A stretch of 64,000 bases of DNA from CAZKBP01 sp964551015 (GTDB taxonomy: Bacteria > Bacteroidota > Bacteroidia > Cytophagales > Microscillaceae). The stretch is from contig CAZKBP010000011.1 in NCBI GenBank assembly GCA_964551015.1, positions 77,651-141,650 on the forward strand, read 5' to 3'. The notes beneath the pieces were generated by a model. The model was not told where the DNA came from. It searched no databases and saw only the letters and a list, made by a program, of their open reading frames with translations. Shown piece after piece: positions 17,227-25,391 of this stretch. The position numbers and the translations under genes were made by a program. Position 1 is the first letter of the stretch. The number at the start of each line of letters is the position of its first letter.

Positions 17227-18135
17227 ATGAAAGAATTGAGGTATAATTTCCGATACTTTGACCAATGTAATCTTTGCGAAAGCGATTCATCCCAGTTTAA
17301 AGTTTTGGGCAAGCGACTTAATCAATCACAGGGAAAACAACCTCGTAAGAAAACGGGCATCGCTACCACCGTGGTGCAATGCAAACATTGTGGGCTGATC
17401 TTTTCTAATCCGCAACCTGTACCTTATGATATTCAAGATCACTACGGCACACCTCCCGAAGATTATTGGAAAGAAGAATATTTCAAGGTGCACGCGCATT
17501 ATTTTAAAGAACAGATACAATGGCTACAAAAACTTAGGGATACAGAACCCACAATCAAAACTCTAGATATAGGAGCCGGTATCGGGAAATGTATGCTGGC
17601 CATGCAAAAGCAAGGTTGGGACGCTTATGGTCTTGAACCCTCGGAGCCTTTCTACCGCAGAGCCATCGAGCGGATGGGATTGAGCCCCCAACGTTTGCAG
17701 CTTGCCTCTATCGAGACGGCAGATTATTCAGCATCTTCGTTTGATTTTATCACGTTTGGGGCAGTTTTAGAGCACCTTTACGATCCTTCTGCCTCCATTC
17801 GTAAAGCACTGTATTGGCTCAAACCGGGAGGAATCATTCACATAGAAGTACCCAGTTCGGATTGGCTGGTCAATAAGCTTTTAAATTGGTACTATCAATT
17901 CCGAGGAACGGACTATGTCAGTAATATTAGCCCGATGCATGCTCCTTTTCATCTTTATGAATTTTCTTTGAAATCTTTTGAGGCACATAGTCAAAAAAAT
18001 GCTTACGAAATAGCTGACCATGGTTATTATGTTTGCGATACCTATCTTCCCAAGGCCATAGATTTCTTTATCAAACCTTATATGAAGTGGACGGATACGG
18101 GTATGCAATTAGTAGTTTGGCTTCGGAAAACCTAG
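17227..18135 (+). CDS. SAM methyltransferase with N-terminal zinc-binding motif
   Basis: This 302-residue protein begins with a small Cys-rich module, CNLCESD near residue 16 and QCKHCGLIFSNPQP near residue 55, which probably binds zinc. The class I methyltransferase domain follows: motif I TLDIGAGIGKCML, the motif around AYGLEPSEPF, and FDFITFGAVLEHLYDP. This arrangement is common in methyltransferases acting on sugars, lipids or O-antigen parts; the substrate is not predictable. The C-terminal ~80 residues include HLYEFSLKSFEAHSQ. The stop codon shares the bases CTAG with the stop of the convergent EamA gene, leaving no room for a terminator. Confidence 0.8.
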   Translation: MKELRYNFRYFDQCNLCESDSSQFKVLGKRLNQSQGKQPRKKTGIATTVVQCKHCGLIFSNPQPVPYDIQDHYGTPPEDYWKEEYFKVHAHYFKEQIQWLQKLRDTEPTIKTLDIGAGIGKCMLAMQKQGWDAYGLEPSEPFYRRAIERMGLSPQRLQLASIETADYSASSFDFITFGAVLEHLYDPSASIRKALYWLKPGGIIHIEVPSSDWLVNKLLNWYYQFRGTDYVSNISPMHAPFHLYEFSLKSFEAHSQKNAYEIADHGYYVCDTYLPKAIDFFIKPYMKWTDTGMQLVVWLRKT

Positions 18136-19058
18136 AATGGATGAGCTGTGGTCTTTTGGACGCGTTTCTTTTGGAGATGACTCATATATTTTTTCAGGTA
18201 AGGATAGCTCAACACGGCCAACAAGATCACAAGAGTTCCCAAATAGAAACCACTGGTCATCTTTTCTTTTTCCCCAAATACCAAGAAGGCCAGCACGATT
18301 CCGTAGACAGGTTCCAAGTTTACGGTCAGATTGACGGCAAAAGGTGAAAACTTTTTCATCAATTTCACACCCATAGAATAAGCATAGACCGTACAGATGC
18401 CCGCTAAAATCAGCACATAGAATACATCCAAGCCCGTCATCGTGAATTGCAGTCCTTTGCCATCAGTAAGAAACAGCGCGTAAAAAGGGAAGAACAAAGT
18501 AATACTCAGGCAGGCACCTGCCATCTCGTAAAAAGTAATCACGAAATGATTGTGTCTCTGAATCAATTTGCCATTGATTACGCTAAAGAGTGCCGCCAAC
18601 AAAGCGGATAAAACCGCCATCGTTAAACCCAATAGATGCCCGAATTCAAAGCGAAAAATAATATACAAGCCAAAAATAATGACCAGAGCCAATAAGATTT
18701 CGTAGCTCCTTACTTTTCGCTTGTAGAAGATCGGTTCTAAGAATCCCGTCCAGAGTGAACCCGTGGTCATCCCGGCCAAACAGACCGAAGCCGTAGATAC
18801 TTTGGCCGCCCCAAAAAACAGTATCCAATGCGCTCCGATGATGGCTCCCGTTCCTAAGATGATCAGCATTTCTTTGAAGGCCAAGCGAAAACCCAATCTC
18901 TTCTGATACACCATCCAAGCCAGCATGATCGAGGCCAAGAGAGTCCGATAAAAGACCAGTTCTACCGAAGGGAGGCTAATCAATAAACCCAAAATGGCCG
19001 TGAAACCCCAAATCCATACGATCAGATGTAGTTGTAAATAATCTTTGAGTTGTGGCAT
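18132..19058 (-). CDS. EamA/DMT-family transporter
   Basis: This 308-residue protein has ten membrane helices arranged as two EamA repeats. It starts LQLHLIVWIWGFTAILGLLI, and the second half holds FYVLILAGICTVYAYSMGVK and LEPVYGIVLAFLVFGE, the classic last-helix pattern of drug/metabolite transporters. The loop ILFFGAAKVSTASVCLAG is also typical. It should sit in the inner membrane and export small metabolites or amino acids; the substrate is unknown. The 3' end overlaps the convergent methyltransferase gene by 4 bp at a CTAG that supplies both stop codons. Confidence 0.86.
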   Translation of the reverse strand: MPQLKDYLQLHLIVWIWGFTAILGLLISLPSVELVFYRTLLASIMLAWMVYQKRLGFRLAFKEMLIILGTGAIIGAHWILFFGAAKVSTASVCLAGMTTGSLWTGFLEPIFYKRKVRSYEILLALVIIFGLYIIFRFEFGHLLGLTMAVLSALLAALFSVINGKLIQRHNHFVITFYEMAGACLSITLFFPFYALFLTDGKGLQFTMTGLDVFYVLILAGICTVYAYSMGVKLMKKFSPFAVNLTVNLEPVYGIVLAFLVFGEKEKMTSGFYLGTLVILLAVLSYPYLKKYMSHLQKKRVQKTTAHPF

Positions 19059-19162
19059 GGTGCTTTATCATTTGCAGGCTGCAAGTTACAAGTTTTTCAC
19101 GGAAGCATTTCATTGAGATAAGAATTAGAAAGCATAAGTCAAAGCTTGAAATCTGCCACTGA

Positions 19163-20239
19163 CTATTTTGGCAAACGCCGATACATAATCAAACCAATGG
19201 CGCAAAAAACTAAGTTGGGTATCCAGGCGGAGAGTTGAGGGGGAATGCCTCCTTTCTGAGCAAAGGTGCGGCTAATCACGATTAAGAGAATGTAAGTAAA
19301 AGCGAGTACGAAGCCAAAAGCGATTTGCAGTCCTGTTCCACCTCGGGTTTTACGCGCTGAAACAATCACGCCAATGATAGTCAGGATGATAATAGAAAAG
19401 GGATAAGCGAATCGTTCGTAGCGTTCTACTAGATAAATTTCTACATCATCCGCACCACGGAGCCGTAATTCGGCAATGTAGGCGTTGAGCTCGGTGAGGG
19501 TCAATTGCTCATTGAGGCGGTGCTTGGTCTCGAAGTCTTTGGGACGCATGTTGATGATGGTATCGGTTTTACTCCCGTAGGTGATTTCTTCTTTTCCCTG
19601 ACGAAAAGTGCGAAGCTTATAATTAGAAAGAGTCCATTTTTCCTTTTCTTCATCCCAATGGATACGGGGAGATTCTAGCTTGCTAATGAGTTCATTGCTG
19701 TCTACTTCTTCAATCGTAAAACGATAACCGGTATGTGAGATATTATCATAGCTTTCCAGATAGACATAAGTGCGGGGGGCTACTTTCATATGCACATTGC
19801 GTTCATTGAAGTAGAATTTATCGCGAACGTAATTATTCTCAAAATTATTCCTTACCTTATTAGCGTTGGGAACGGTCCAATTAATCAGAAAAAAAACCAT
19901 CGTCCCGATCATAACCGAACCGATAAAGTAAGGAACCAAGATACGCGCAAAGCTAATGCCCGTGCTAATCATTGCCACGATTTCGGTATGTGTAGCCAAT
20001 TTAGCCGTTACGAAGACCGCCGTGATAAAAATAATCAGTGGGCTGAGCATATTGGCATAGTAGGGGACGAAATTGGCATAATACTCCGAAATAATACGCC
20101 AAGTCGTGAGGTCAGGATGATTGAAATCCTCGATTTTTTCGGCCAAATCAATCACGATTAACACGGCAATCAAGACCAGCACGGTAAACACGTAGGTTAC
20201 CAAAAACTTTTTTAATATGTACCAGTCCAGTTTTTTCAT
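19163..20239 (-). CDS. LptF/LptG-family LPS export permease
   Basis: This 358-residue protein has the LptF/LptG (YjgP/YjgQ) layout: three N-terminal helices (KKFLVTYVFTVLVLIAVLIV, then LSPLIIFITAVFVTAKLATH), a periplasmic jellyroll region (~residues 130-260), and three C-terminal helices (IIILTIIGVIVSARK and onward). LptFG with LptB2 forms the ABC transporter that extracts LPS from the inner membrane. The TAKLATHTEIVAM coupling region is well preserved. It follows tgt on the same strand by 105 bp, a gene order often seen in Bacteroidota. Whether it corresponds to LptF or LptG cannot be settled; LptG is the usual annotation. Confidence 0.87.
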   Translation of the reverse strand: MKKLDWYILKKFLVTYVFTVLVLIAVLIVIDLAEKIEDFNHPDLTTWRIISEYYANFVPYYANMLSPLIIFITAVFVTAKLATHTEIVAMISTGISFARILVPYFIGSVMIGTMVFFLINWTVPNANKVRNNFENNYVRDKFYFNERNVHMKVAPRTYVYLESYDNISHTGYRFTIEEVDSNELISKLESPRIHWDEEKEKWTLSNYKLRTFRQGKEEITYGSKTDTIINMRPKDFETKHRLNEQLTLTELNAYIAELRLRGADDVEIYLVERYERFAYPFSIIILTIIGVIVSARKTRGGTGLQIAFGFVLAFTYILLIVISRTFAQKGGIPPQLSAWIPNLVFCAIGLIMYRRLPK

Positions 20240-20344
20240 AAACTAATTTGCAATTTCAAAGCTGCTAATTTAATTTCTATTTGCTTGTCAACCGTGTCTT
20301 GAGCGTTAAAGTTTGTTAATCCATTTTTGATTTTTTATGCAACG

Positions 20345-21481
20345 CTACAGCCGCTGCATGAGTTTGGGAAGCATTTGATTTTTCCAACGTAGAAAATTAC
20401 CCTCCTCGATTTTTTGTCGGGCTTGCTTGACTAGCCACAGGTAAAAAGTCAGGTTGTGCACACTGGCAATTTGCCCGCCTAATAGCTCTTTACTATGGAT
20501 CAAATGCCTTAAATAAGCCTTAGGATAAGAGGTGCTGACGTAACCGCCTAATGCCCGATCGATGGGGCTGTCATCATATTCCCATTTTTTGTTTTTGATG
20601 TTCATGATTCCCTGAGTGGTATAGAGAATACCGTGCCGAGCATTGCGCGTTGGGAGCACACAATCAAACATATCTACGCCCAAGGCAATGCACTCCAGAA
20701 TATTCTCAGGAGTTCCTACTCCCATCAAATAGCGAGGTTTGGCTCGGGGTAAAATACCGCAGACCAGTTCGGTAAATTCGTACATAATTTCCGCAGATTC
20801 TCCCACGGAAAGCCCTCCGATGGCATTCCCTTCGCTTTCGGTGGCCGCGACAAACTCTGCCGATTGTGTCCTCAAATCCCGATAGGTACTACCTTGTACG
20901 ATCGGGAAGAGGGTTTGAGGATGATCGTATTTTGCCTCGGTTTCTTGGAAGCGTTTTTGGCAACGCCTGAGCCAGCGATGAGTCATTTCCATCGAGTCCT
21001 TGGCGTATTGATACTCGCTGGGGTAGGGTGGGCATTCATCAAAAGCCATGATGATATCTGCCCCGATACTTCGCTGGATATCTATGACATTTTCTGGGGT
21101 AAATACATGCCGAGAACCATCAATGTGCGATTGAAAGGTCACGCCTTCCTCCTTGATCTTGCGTGTACCTGCCAGCGAATACACTTGGTAGCCTCCACTG
21201 TCGGTCAGGATGGGTTTTTGCCAACCATTAAAAGCGTGCAAGCCACCGATTTTTTCCAAGACTTCCAAGCCAGGGCGCAGGTACAGATGATAAGTATTTC
21301 CTAAAATAATTTCTGCGGCAATATCTGTTTCTAGTTCTCTTTGATGAACCGCCTTGACGGAGCCTACCGTGCCTACGGGCATAAAAATAGGCGTTTGGAT
21401 GCTTCCTCGTGGAGTTTGCAAGGTGCCGGCGCGGGCTTGTGAATGGGGGTCTTGGGCTTTTATTTGAAATTGAATGCTCAT
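20345..21481 (-). CDS. tgt: Queuine tRNA-ribosyltransferase
   Basis: This 378-residue enzyme exchanges guanine-34 for the queuine precursor preQ1 in GUN tRNAs. The TIM-barrel motifs are clear: ILGNTYHLYLRPG, LTDSGGYQVYSL (substrate Asp), AFDECPPYP, GGLSVGE, YLMGVGTPE and the nucleophile segment DCVLPTRNARHG. The C-terminal region normally holds a zinc site (C-x-C-x2-C with a later His). Here the aligned stretch reads ALGGYVSTSYPKAYLRHL, so the three cysteines are absent, while the later His (SVHNL) remains. I believe similar loss occurs in other Bacteroidota, but this was not checked. It is followed by the LptF/G gene. Confidence 0.93.
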   Translation of the reverse strand: MSIQFQIKAQDPHSQARAGTLQTPRGSIQTPIFMPVGTVGSVKAVHQRELETDIAAEIILGNTYHLYLRPGLEVLEKIGGLHAFNGWQKPILTDSGGYQVYSLAGTRKIKEEGVTFQSHIDGSRHVFTPENVIDIQRSIGADIIMAFDECPPYPSEYQYAKDSMEMTHRWLRRCQKRFQETEAKYDHPQTLFPIVQGSTYRDLRTQSAEFVAATESEGNAIGGLSVGESAEIMYEFTELVCGILPRAKPRYLMGVGTPENILECIALGVDMFDCVLPTRNARHGILYTTQGIMNIKNKKWEYDDSPIDRALGGYVSTSYPKAYLRHLIHSKELLGGQIASVHNLTFYLWLVKQARQKIEEGNFLRWKNQMLPKLMQRL

Positions 21482-21704
21482 AATTTGAATGCTTGCAGGG
21501 CGGAATGGCTATTTGTGTTATGGTTAAATGGTTGAGTCATTTGATCTAAAAACAATTGAGCTACGGAACTATGAAAATATGGATTCTCAGTGGTCAAATT
21601 GTTTCGCAATTTACAATTTAAATAATTCTTTACTTTCTAGGATAATTTTTCTAATTTCAAATCGGAACAAGAAACAGCGTTTATTCTTAATTCTCGACCT
21701 TTTT

Positions 21705-22553
21705 ATGCAAAAATTTTACTCTATGATCCTAGTCTGTCTGGGGCTAGGATGCTTACCTGTCTACACGCAATCCAAAATACAAGGCTGGGTTACTGACCAA
21801 ACAGGTCAGCGTATGCCTTACACCCGTGTCTCTATTAATGAAAAAACACAACTTGTCAGTGATGCCAAAGGGTATTTTGAAATCCATCCCGAAGTGTCGT
21901 TTTATAAACCCAAACAAGTACAAGTACAAAAGCACGGCTATTTGCTCAAAGAATGGTACTATGGAAATGCCGAAATGAAGATTATCCTAGAACCTAGTTT
22001 TACGATTCAAGGGCACGTAAAAAATGTAGAAAATCTGCCTATTCCCGATATGAACGTGCTTTTGGTAGGAGTAGCCGGGATGAAGCCCACACAAACGGAT
22101 GAGCAGGGCTACTTTCGTTTGGAAGTGCCCAGTTCTCAGAATATCAAAGAGGAAAACTTGCTCATTGCCTTCGATTCAGAACGTTACCGGAGCAAGGTCA
22201 ATTATGAAATGTTTTTCAGAGATAGTAATCACGTGGATTTTGTCGTAGAGTTCGTGCCTCGCCGTGTCAAAAAAGTCAAAATCTTAGACCAAGATCAGCA
22301 ACCGCTCACCGGAGTCAGTATATGGGTGGATGATGTGAAATACTTTAGTGATCTACAAGGAGAATTCCAAACCCCTGCCACCGTAAGCGATTACAGTGGA
22401 TTTCGTGCAGAAGCTTTTTGCATCAGCCAGTTAGAATACGATCGTCAAGAAGCGATGATGCGTGTCTATTTGCGCCACCCGAAAGCAGGTGAAACAAATC
22501 AGCCCAAGGAGCTCAATTGGCTAGAAGACCGAATGGTTAAGAAGATTGACTAG
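21705..22553 (+). CDS. Secreted carboxypeptidase-regulatory-like protein
   Basis: The chosen start is the ATG at 21705, which gives a signal peptide (SMILVCLGLGCLPVYTQ); the frame is open further upstream, but that stretch does not look like protein. The mature part of the 282-residue product has two or three carboxypeptidase-regulatory-like (CarboxypepD_reg) sandwich domains: IQGWVTDQTGQRMPYTRVSI, IQGHVKNVENLPIPDMNVLL, and a third near VKILDQDQQPLTGVSIWV. Such domains are usually extracellular or periplasmic adhesion modules, often attached to TonB receptors, here without one. The stop directly abuts the stop of the convergent next gene. Confidence 0.75.
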   Translation: MQKFYSMILVCLGLGCLPVYTQSKIQGWVTDQTGQRMPYTRVSINEKTQLVSDAKGYFEIHPEVSFYKPKQVQVQKHGYLLKEWYYGNAEMKIILEPSFTIQGHVKNVENLPIPDMNVLLVGVAGMKPTQTDEQGYFRLEVPSSQNIKEENLLIAFDSERYRSKVNYEMFFRDSNHVDFVVEFVPRRVKKVKILDQDQQPLTGVSIWVDDVKYFSDLQGEFQTPATVSDYSGFRAEAFCISQLEYDRQEAMMRVYLRHPKAGETNQPKELNWLEDRMVKKID

Positions 22554-22961
22554 TTATGAACTTAGGGAGTCTTGCCCTGGCTTTTGAATAACTTCGTACA
22601 ACTCTTTGCATTCAGCATAAAGTTGAAAGCGCATAAGTTGAACAAATTCTTCAATATCTTGATTGAGTTGCTTTACCTGAAAAGCGATTTCCTGCAAGTT
22701 CCCGAGTGCTTCACTTTTTGATTCTAAGGAGTTCAGACATATGACCGACGGTAATGTGGGCTGGTTGTCAGCAGCTTTGCTGAGTGTCTTTTGGATAAAA
22801 GTGAAGGTTTTGTAAGAAGTAACAGGTATTTTTCTCAGCTTTTCTTTTTCTAAATGTCCGATATCTTCGCGGAATTTATCGTGAAGCAACTGGAGCATTT
22901 TACCCATGGATCTGAGATTGGACACGAAATGAGGGCTGGGCATGGAAGTTTTTTCTGCCAT
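22554..22961 (-). CDS. Hypothetical helical protein
   Basis: This 135-residue protein has no recognised family. The sequence is almost wholly helical, with long amphipathic stretches (SMGKMLQLLHDKFREDIGHL and FQVKQLNQDIEEFVQLM), and lacks a signal peptide or membrane segment. Four-helix-bundle proteins of signalling or stress type look like this, but there is no specific motif. The stop abuts that of the convergent regulatory-domain gene. Codon use is unremarkable. Confidence that it is a real gene rests on length, a good start (ATG GCA GAA AAA) and protein-like composition. Confidence 0.6.
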   Translation of the reverse strand: MAEKTSMPSPHFVSNLRSMGKMLQLLHDKFREDIGHLEKEKLRKIPVTSYKTFTFIQKTLSKAADNQPTLPSVICLNSLESKSEALGNLQEIAFQVKQLNQDIEEFVQLMRFQLYAECKELYEVIQKPGQDSLSS

Positions 22962-23372
22962 AAATAGATTTTTGGAAGCTTAGGTTAATAGTGAGTTTGC
23001 TTATAGTTTAATTTTGAGCCGCAGCAGCTTTCTATTAGAGTCTGATTTTATAAAAAAATTTTTCTTCAATCGCGAAAGCTATTTACTTATAATTTTGTTT
23101 TATCAGAAAGTGAAAGCGCTAGGTTTTTTTGATGCTTATTCTTGTCTCTACTTACGTCTACGCCTGCTAAATGTTATAGCATCTTGTCCAAATCGGGTAA
23201 TTATACTAAGATATGAGTAAATACCATCTCATCCCTATTAAGGACGAAAACTTAACCCAAATACCAGCCAGCCTCTATCGGTATTCGGTCTGGAAGCGAC
23301 AAAGCACCGAAGAAATCAGCCACTAAGCATAAATAAAAGACGAATCAAAAACCTATTAGGAAATTTACTAAA
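22962..23372. other. Intergenic region with 37-codon ORF
   Basis: This AT-rich region precedes the sulfotransferase gene. It contains one short plus-strand ORF (23213-23326), described separately. I see no RNA gene, repeat or strong terminator elsewhere. Confidence 0.5.
23213..23326 (+). CDS. Possible 37-residue small protein
   Basis: An ATG at 23213 opens MSKYHLIPIKDENLTQIPAS and continues through YRYSVWKRQSTEEISH to TAA. The composition is protein-like, with many aromatic and charged residues, but no family is recognised. It could be a genuine microprotein or the N-terminal remnant of a deleted gene. The sulfotransferase gene begins 46 bp downstream on the same strand. Confidence 0.35.
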   Translation: MSKYHLIPIKDENLTQIPASLYRYSVWKRQSTEEISH

Positions 23373-24035
23373 ATGATCGAAGTACTTGGACTCGGAATGG
23401 GACGTACAGGCACGCTTTCTCTGAAGCTAGCTCTGGAAAAAATCGGTTTTGCCCGGTGCTATCACATGGAAACCCTGCTACAGAATCCTGCTGATGTCAA
23501 ATATTGGAAAGAAATAGACCGTAAGGGACAGACGGACTGGCAAGCCCTCTTCCAAAACTATCAGGCTGCCGTAGATTTCCCCAGCATTGCATATTACCAC
23601 GAACTGCTCAAAGCTTTTCCCGAGGCCAAATGCATCCTCACCCTCAGAGACCCCGAGGCCTGGTACGAGAGTGCCAGCGAGACAATTTTAGACGCAGAGC
23701 CGGGTTTGATAGACAAAATGATGATGAGCTTTCGGTTGCCTTTCTCCAGGCGCCTCAGGAATTTGATCCAGGTTTTCCAACTGACCCATAAATTTTGGGT
23801 GCACCACGCGGGGCGAAAATACAAGCAAAAAGACATCGCTATCGCCTTTTACCAGCGCTGGAATGAGCAAATTCAGCTAGAAATTCCCGCCAACCGCCTC
23901 CTGGTCTATCAAGTCCAAGAAGGCTGGGAGCCCCTCTGTGATTTTTTAGAGCAGCCTGTGCCAGAGGAACCTTTTCCGAAGGCAAATCAGCGGTCCGAGT
24001 TCAAGGCAAAGAACAAGGAACTCCTGTCCTGGTAA
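23373..24035 (+). CDS. Sulfotransferase-family protein (P-loop)
   Basis: This 220-residue protein belongs to the short sulfotransferase family also found in eukaryotes and marine bacteria. The 5'-phosphosulfate loop is GLGMGRTGTLSLKLALEKIG at the N-terminus, and the 3'-phosphate site is CILTLRDPEAWYESA (residues ~87-101). The C-terminal part includes LLVYQVQEGWEPLCDFLEQP, typical of the family. It would transfer sulfate from PAPS to a small molecule or lipid; the acceptor is unknown. There is no signal peptide. It stands alone, without PAPS-synthesis genes nearby. Confidence 0.85.
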   Translation: MIEVLGLGMGRTGTLSLKLALEKIGFARCYHMETLLQNPADVKYWKEIDRKGQTDWQALFQNYQAAVDFPSIAYYHELLKAFPEAKCILTLRDPEAWYESASETILDAEPGLIDKMMMSFRLPFSRRLRNLIQVFQLTHKFWVHHAGRKYKQKDIAIAFYQRWNEQIQLEIPANRLLVYQVQEGWEPLCDFLEQPVPEEPFPKANQRSEFKAKNKELLSW

Positions 24036-24115
24036 GACAAAAGCATTCGAGTACGCACTCAGGGTCTGAGGATGGATTGAGCTTTTTTGGGACAGAAGGG
24101 CTTAGCCATAATAGC

Positions 24116-24775
24116 CTATTCCACCCTATAAATCAACCCATCTCGCATCTCCACCTTGCGGTCGCTCAGGTCGGCTAGTTCTTTGTTGTGGGTTACGATC
24201 ACGAAAGTTTGCTGGAATTCCTTGCGTAGTTGTAAGAAAAGCTGATGCAATTCCTGTGAGTTTTGGGAGTCCAGATTTCCACTTGGTTCGTCGGCAAAAA
24301 CTACTTTGGGCGAATTAATCAAAGCCCGGGCAATGGCCGCCCGCTGCTGTTCCCCTCCCGACATTTCGGAGGGCAAATGCTTGGCCCTCGCTTGAATACC
24401 CAATACTTCCAAGATTTCCAGGGCGCGACTTTCTACTTTTTTGCCCGAAGCACCTCCCAAATAAGCGGGCATACAGACATTTTCCAAAGCGGTAAATTCG
24501 GGGAGTAAATGATGGAACTGGAAAACAAAGCCAATGTGGCGATTGCGAAAATGTGCTAACTGATTCCCCCGAATAGAACGAAGCATTACCCCATCCAGAC
24601 TTACTTCGCCCTCGTCAGGATGGTCCAAAGTGCCCAAAATGTGAAGCAAAGTACTTTTGCCCGCGCCCGAAGCACCCACGATCGAGACAATCTCGCCTTC
24701 TTCTACCTGAAAATCAATGCCTTTCAAAACCTGTAAATCACCATAGGCTTTGCTAATGTGCTTGGCTTCTATCAT
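24116..24775 (-). CDS. lolD: Lipoprotein-releasing ABC transporter ATPase LolD
   Basis: This 219-residue ABC ATPase is of the MacB/LolD/FtsE class. Walker A is GASGAGKST, the Q-loop region is FVFQFHHLLPEFTALENV, the signature is MSGGEQQRAAIARAL, Walker B is VVFADEPSGNLD, and the H-loop is IVTHNKEL. The FHHLLPEF segment is the feature that separates LolD from MacB and FtsE. LolD powers LolCE extraction of lipoproteins from the inner membrane for transfer to the outer membrane. LolCE is not in the window, as in many Bacteroidota, where the genes are scattered. A LolD assignment is likely; a related export ATPase is the alternative. Confidence 0.88.
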   Translation of the reverse strand: MIEAKHISKAYGDLQVLKGIDFQVEEGEIVSIVGASGAGKSTLLHILGTLDHPDEGEVSLDGVMLRSIRGNQLAHFRNRHIGFVFQFHHLLPEFTALENVCMPAYLGGASGKKVESRALEILEVLGIQARAKHLPSEMSGGEQQRAAIARALINSPKVVFADEPSGNLDSQNSQELHQLFLQLRKEFQQTFVIVTHNKELADLSDRKVEMRDGLIYRVE

Positions 24776-25391
24776 TATATTCTCTATTAAATGCTGTGAT
24801 CAAAAAAAATAATTCTCACCAAAAGAGCGTGGAAAATGGCCTATTGTCAACTGAACTATAAATTGTAAAACAGTTCAGGAGCGCAAATTCATCATCTTTT
24901 GCTAAAAGGACAAAGATAAAAGATAAAACGGTTCTTATCACGAATGGTCATCTTAGCCATTCTAAAATAAAAAAATCATCTTGCGGAAAGTTAGGTTTTT
25001 GACATATCACGTCTGAATGATACAGGAGTCAGTATAGAACTACTTTGCTAGTTTTTCGATAAAATGTAATTTTAGTACTTCCAAATATGGGATAATTTAG
25101 CTACATTCGTGATATATTTCAGATTTTTCCAAACCTGTCTGAAATCATACTTGAATAAAATTCCATATTACTTACTCTCCAAAGTAAGTACTGCACTCAT
25201 TCTATATCGCCTGATAAACAATGAGTTGATGCCATTTTAATTGAGAGTGCCGTCTCGATTTAATCCTCATTCACGCTTTTCTTCTGATTTTTATCCAAAA
25301 TTGCTATTTGACCTAAGTCAGTGAAGAGGAAGCATTATATCCTTCAGTAGAAACATCAATAGCTTTATTATTCATCCATATCCATTCATCT
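24776..25391. other. 616-bp AT-rich divergent intergenic region
   Basis: This long region separates lolD from the malectin-domain gene, and must hold promoters for both. I see three short hairpins: GAATGG/CCATTC near 24943-24962, TTTCAGA/TCTGAAA near 25118-25145, and an 8-bp stem TACTTACT/AGTAAGTA with a 6-base loop near 25170-25190. There is no open frame worth calling and no match to the window's repeat families. Confidence 0.45.

Noticed and set aside
24776..25391. Possible small RNA or riboswitch in the long gap before the malectin gene
   Set aside because: Only short unrelated hairpins are visible, without a known riboswitch core.
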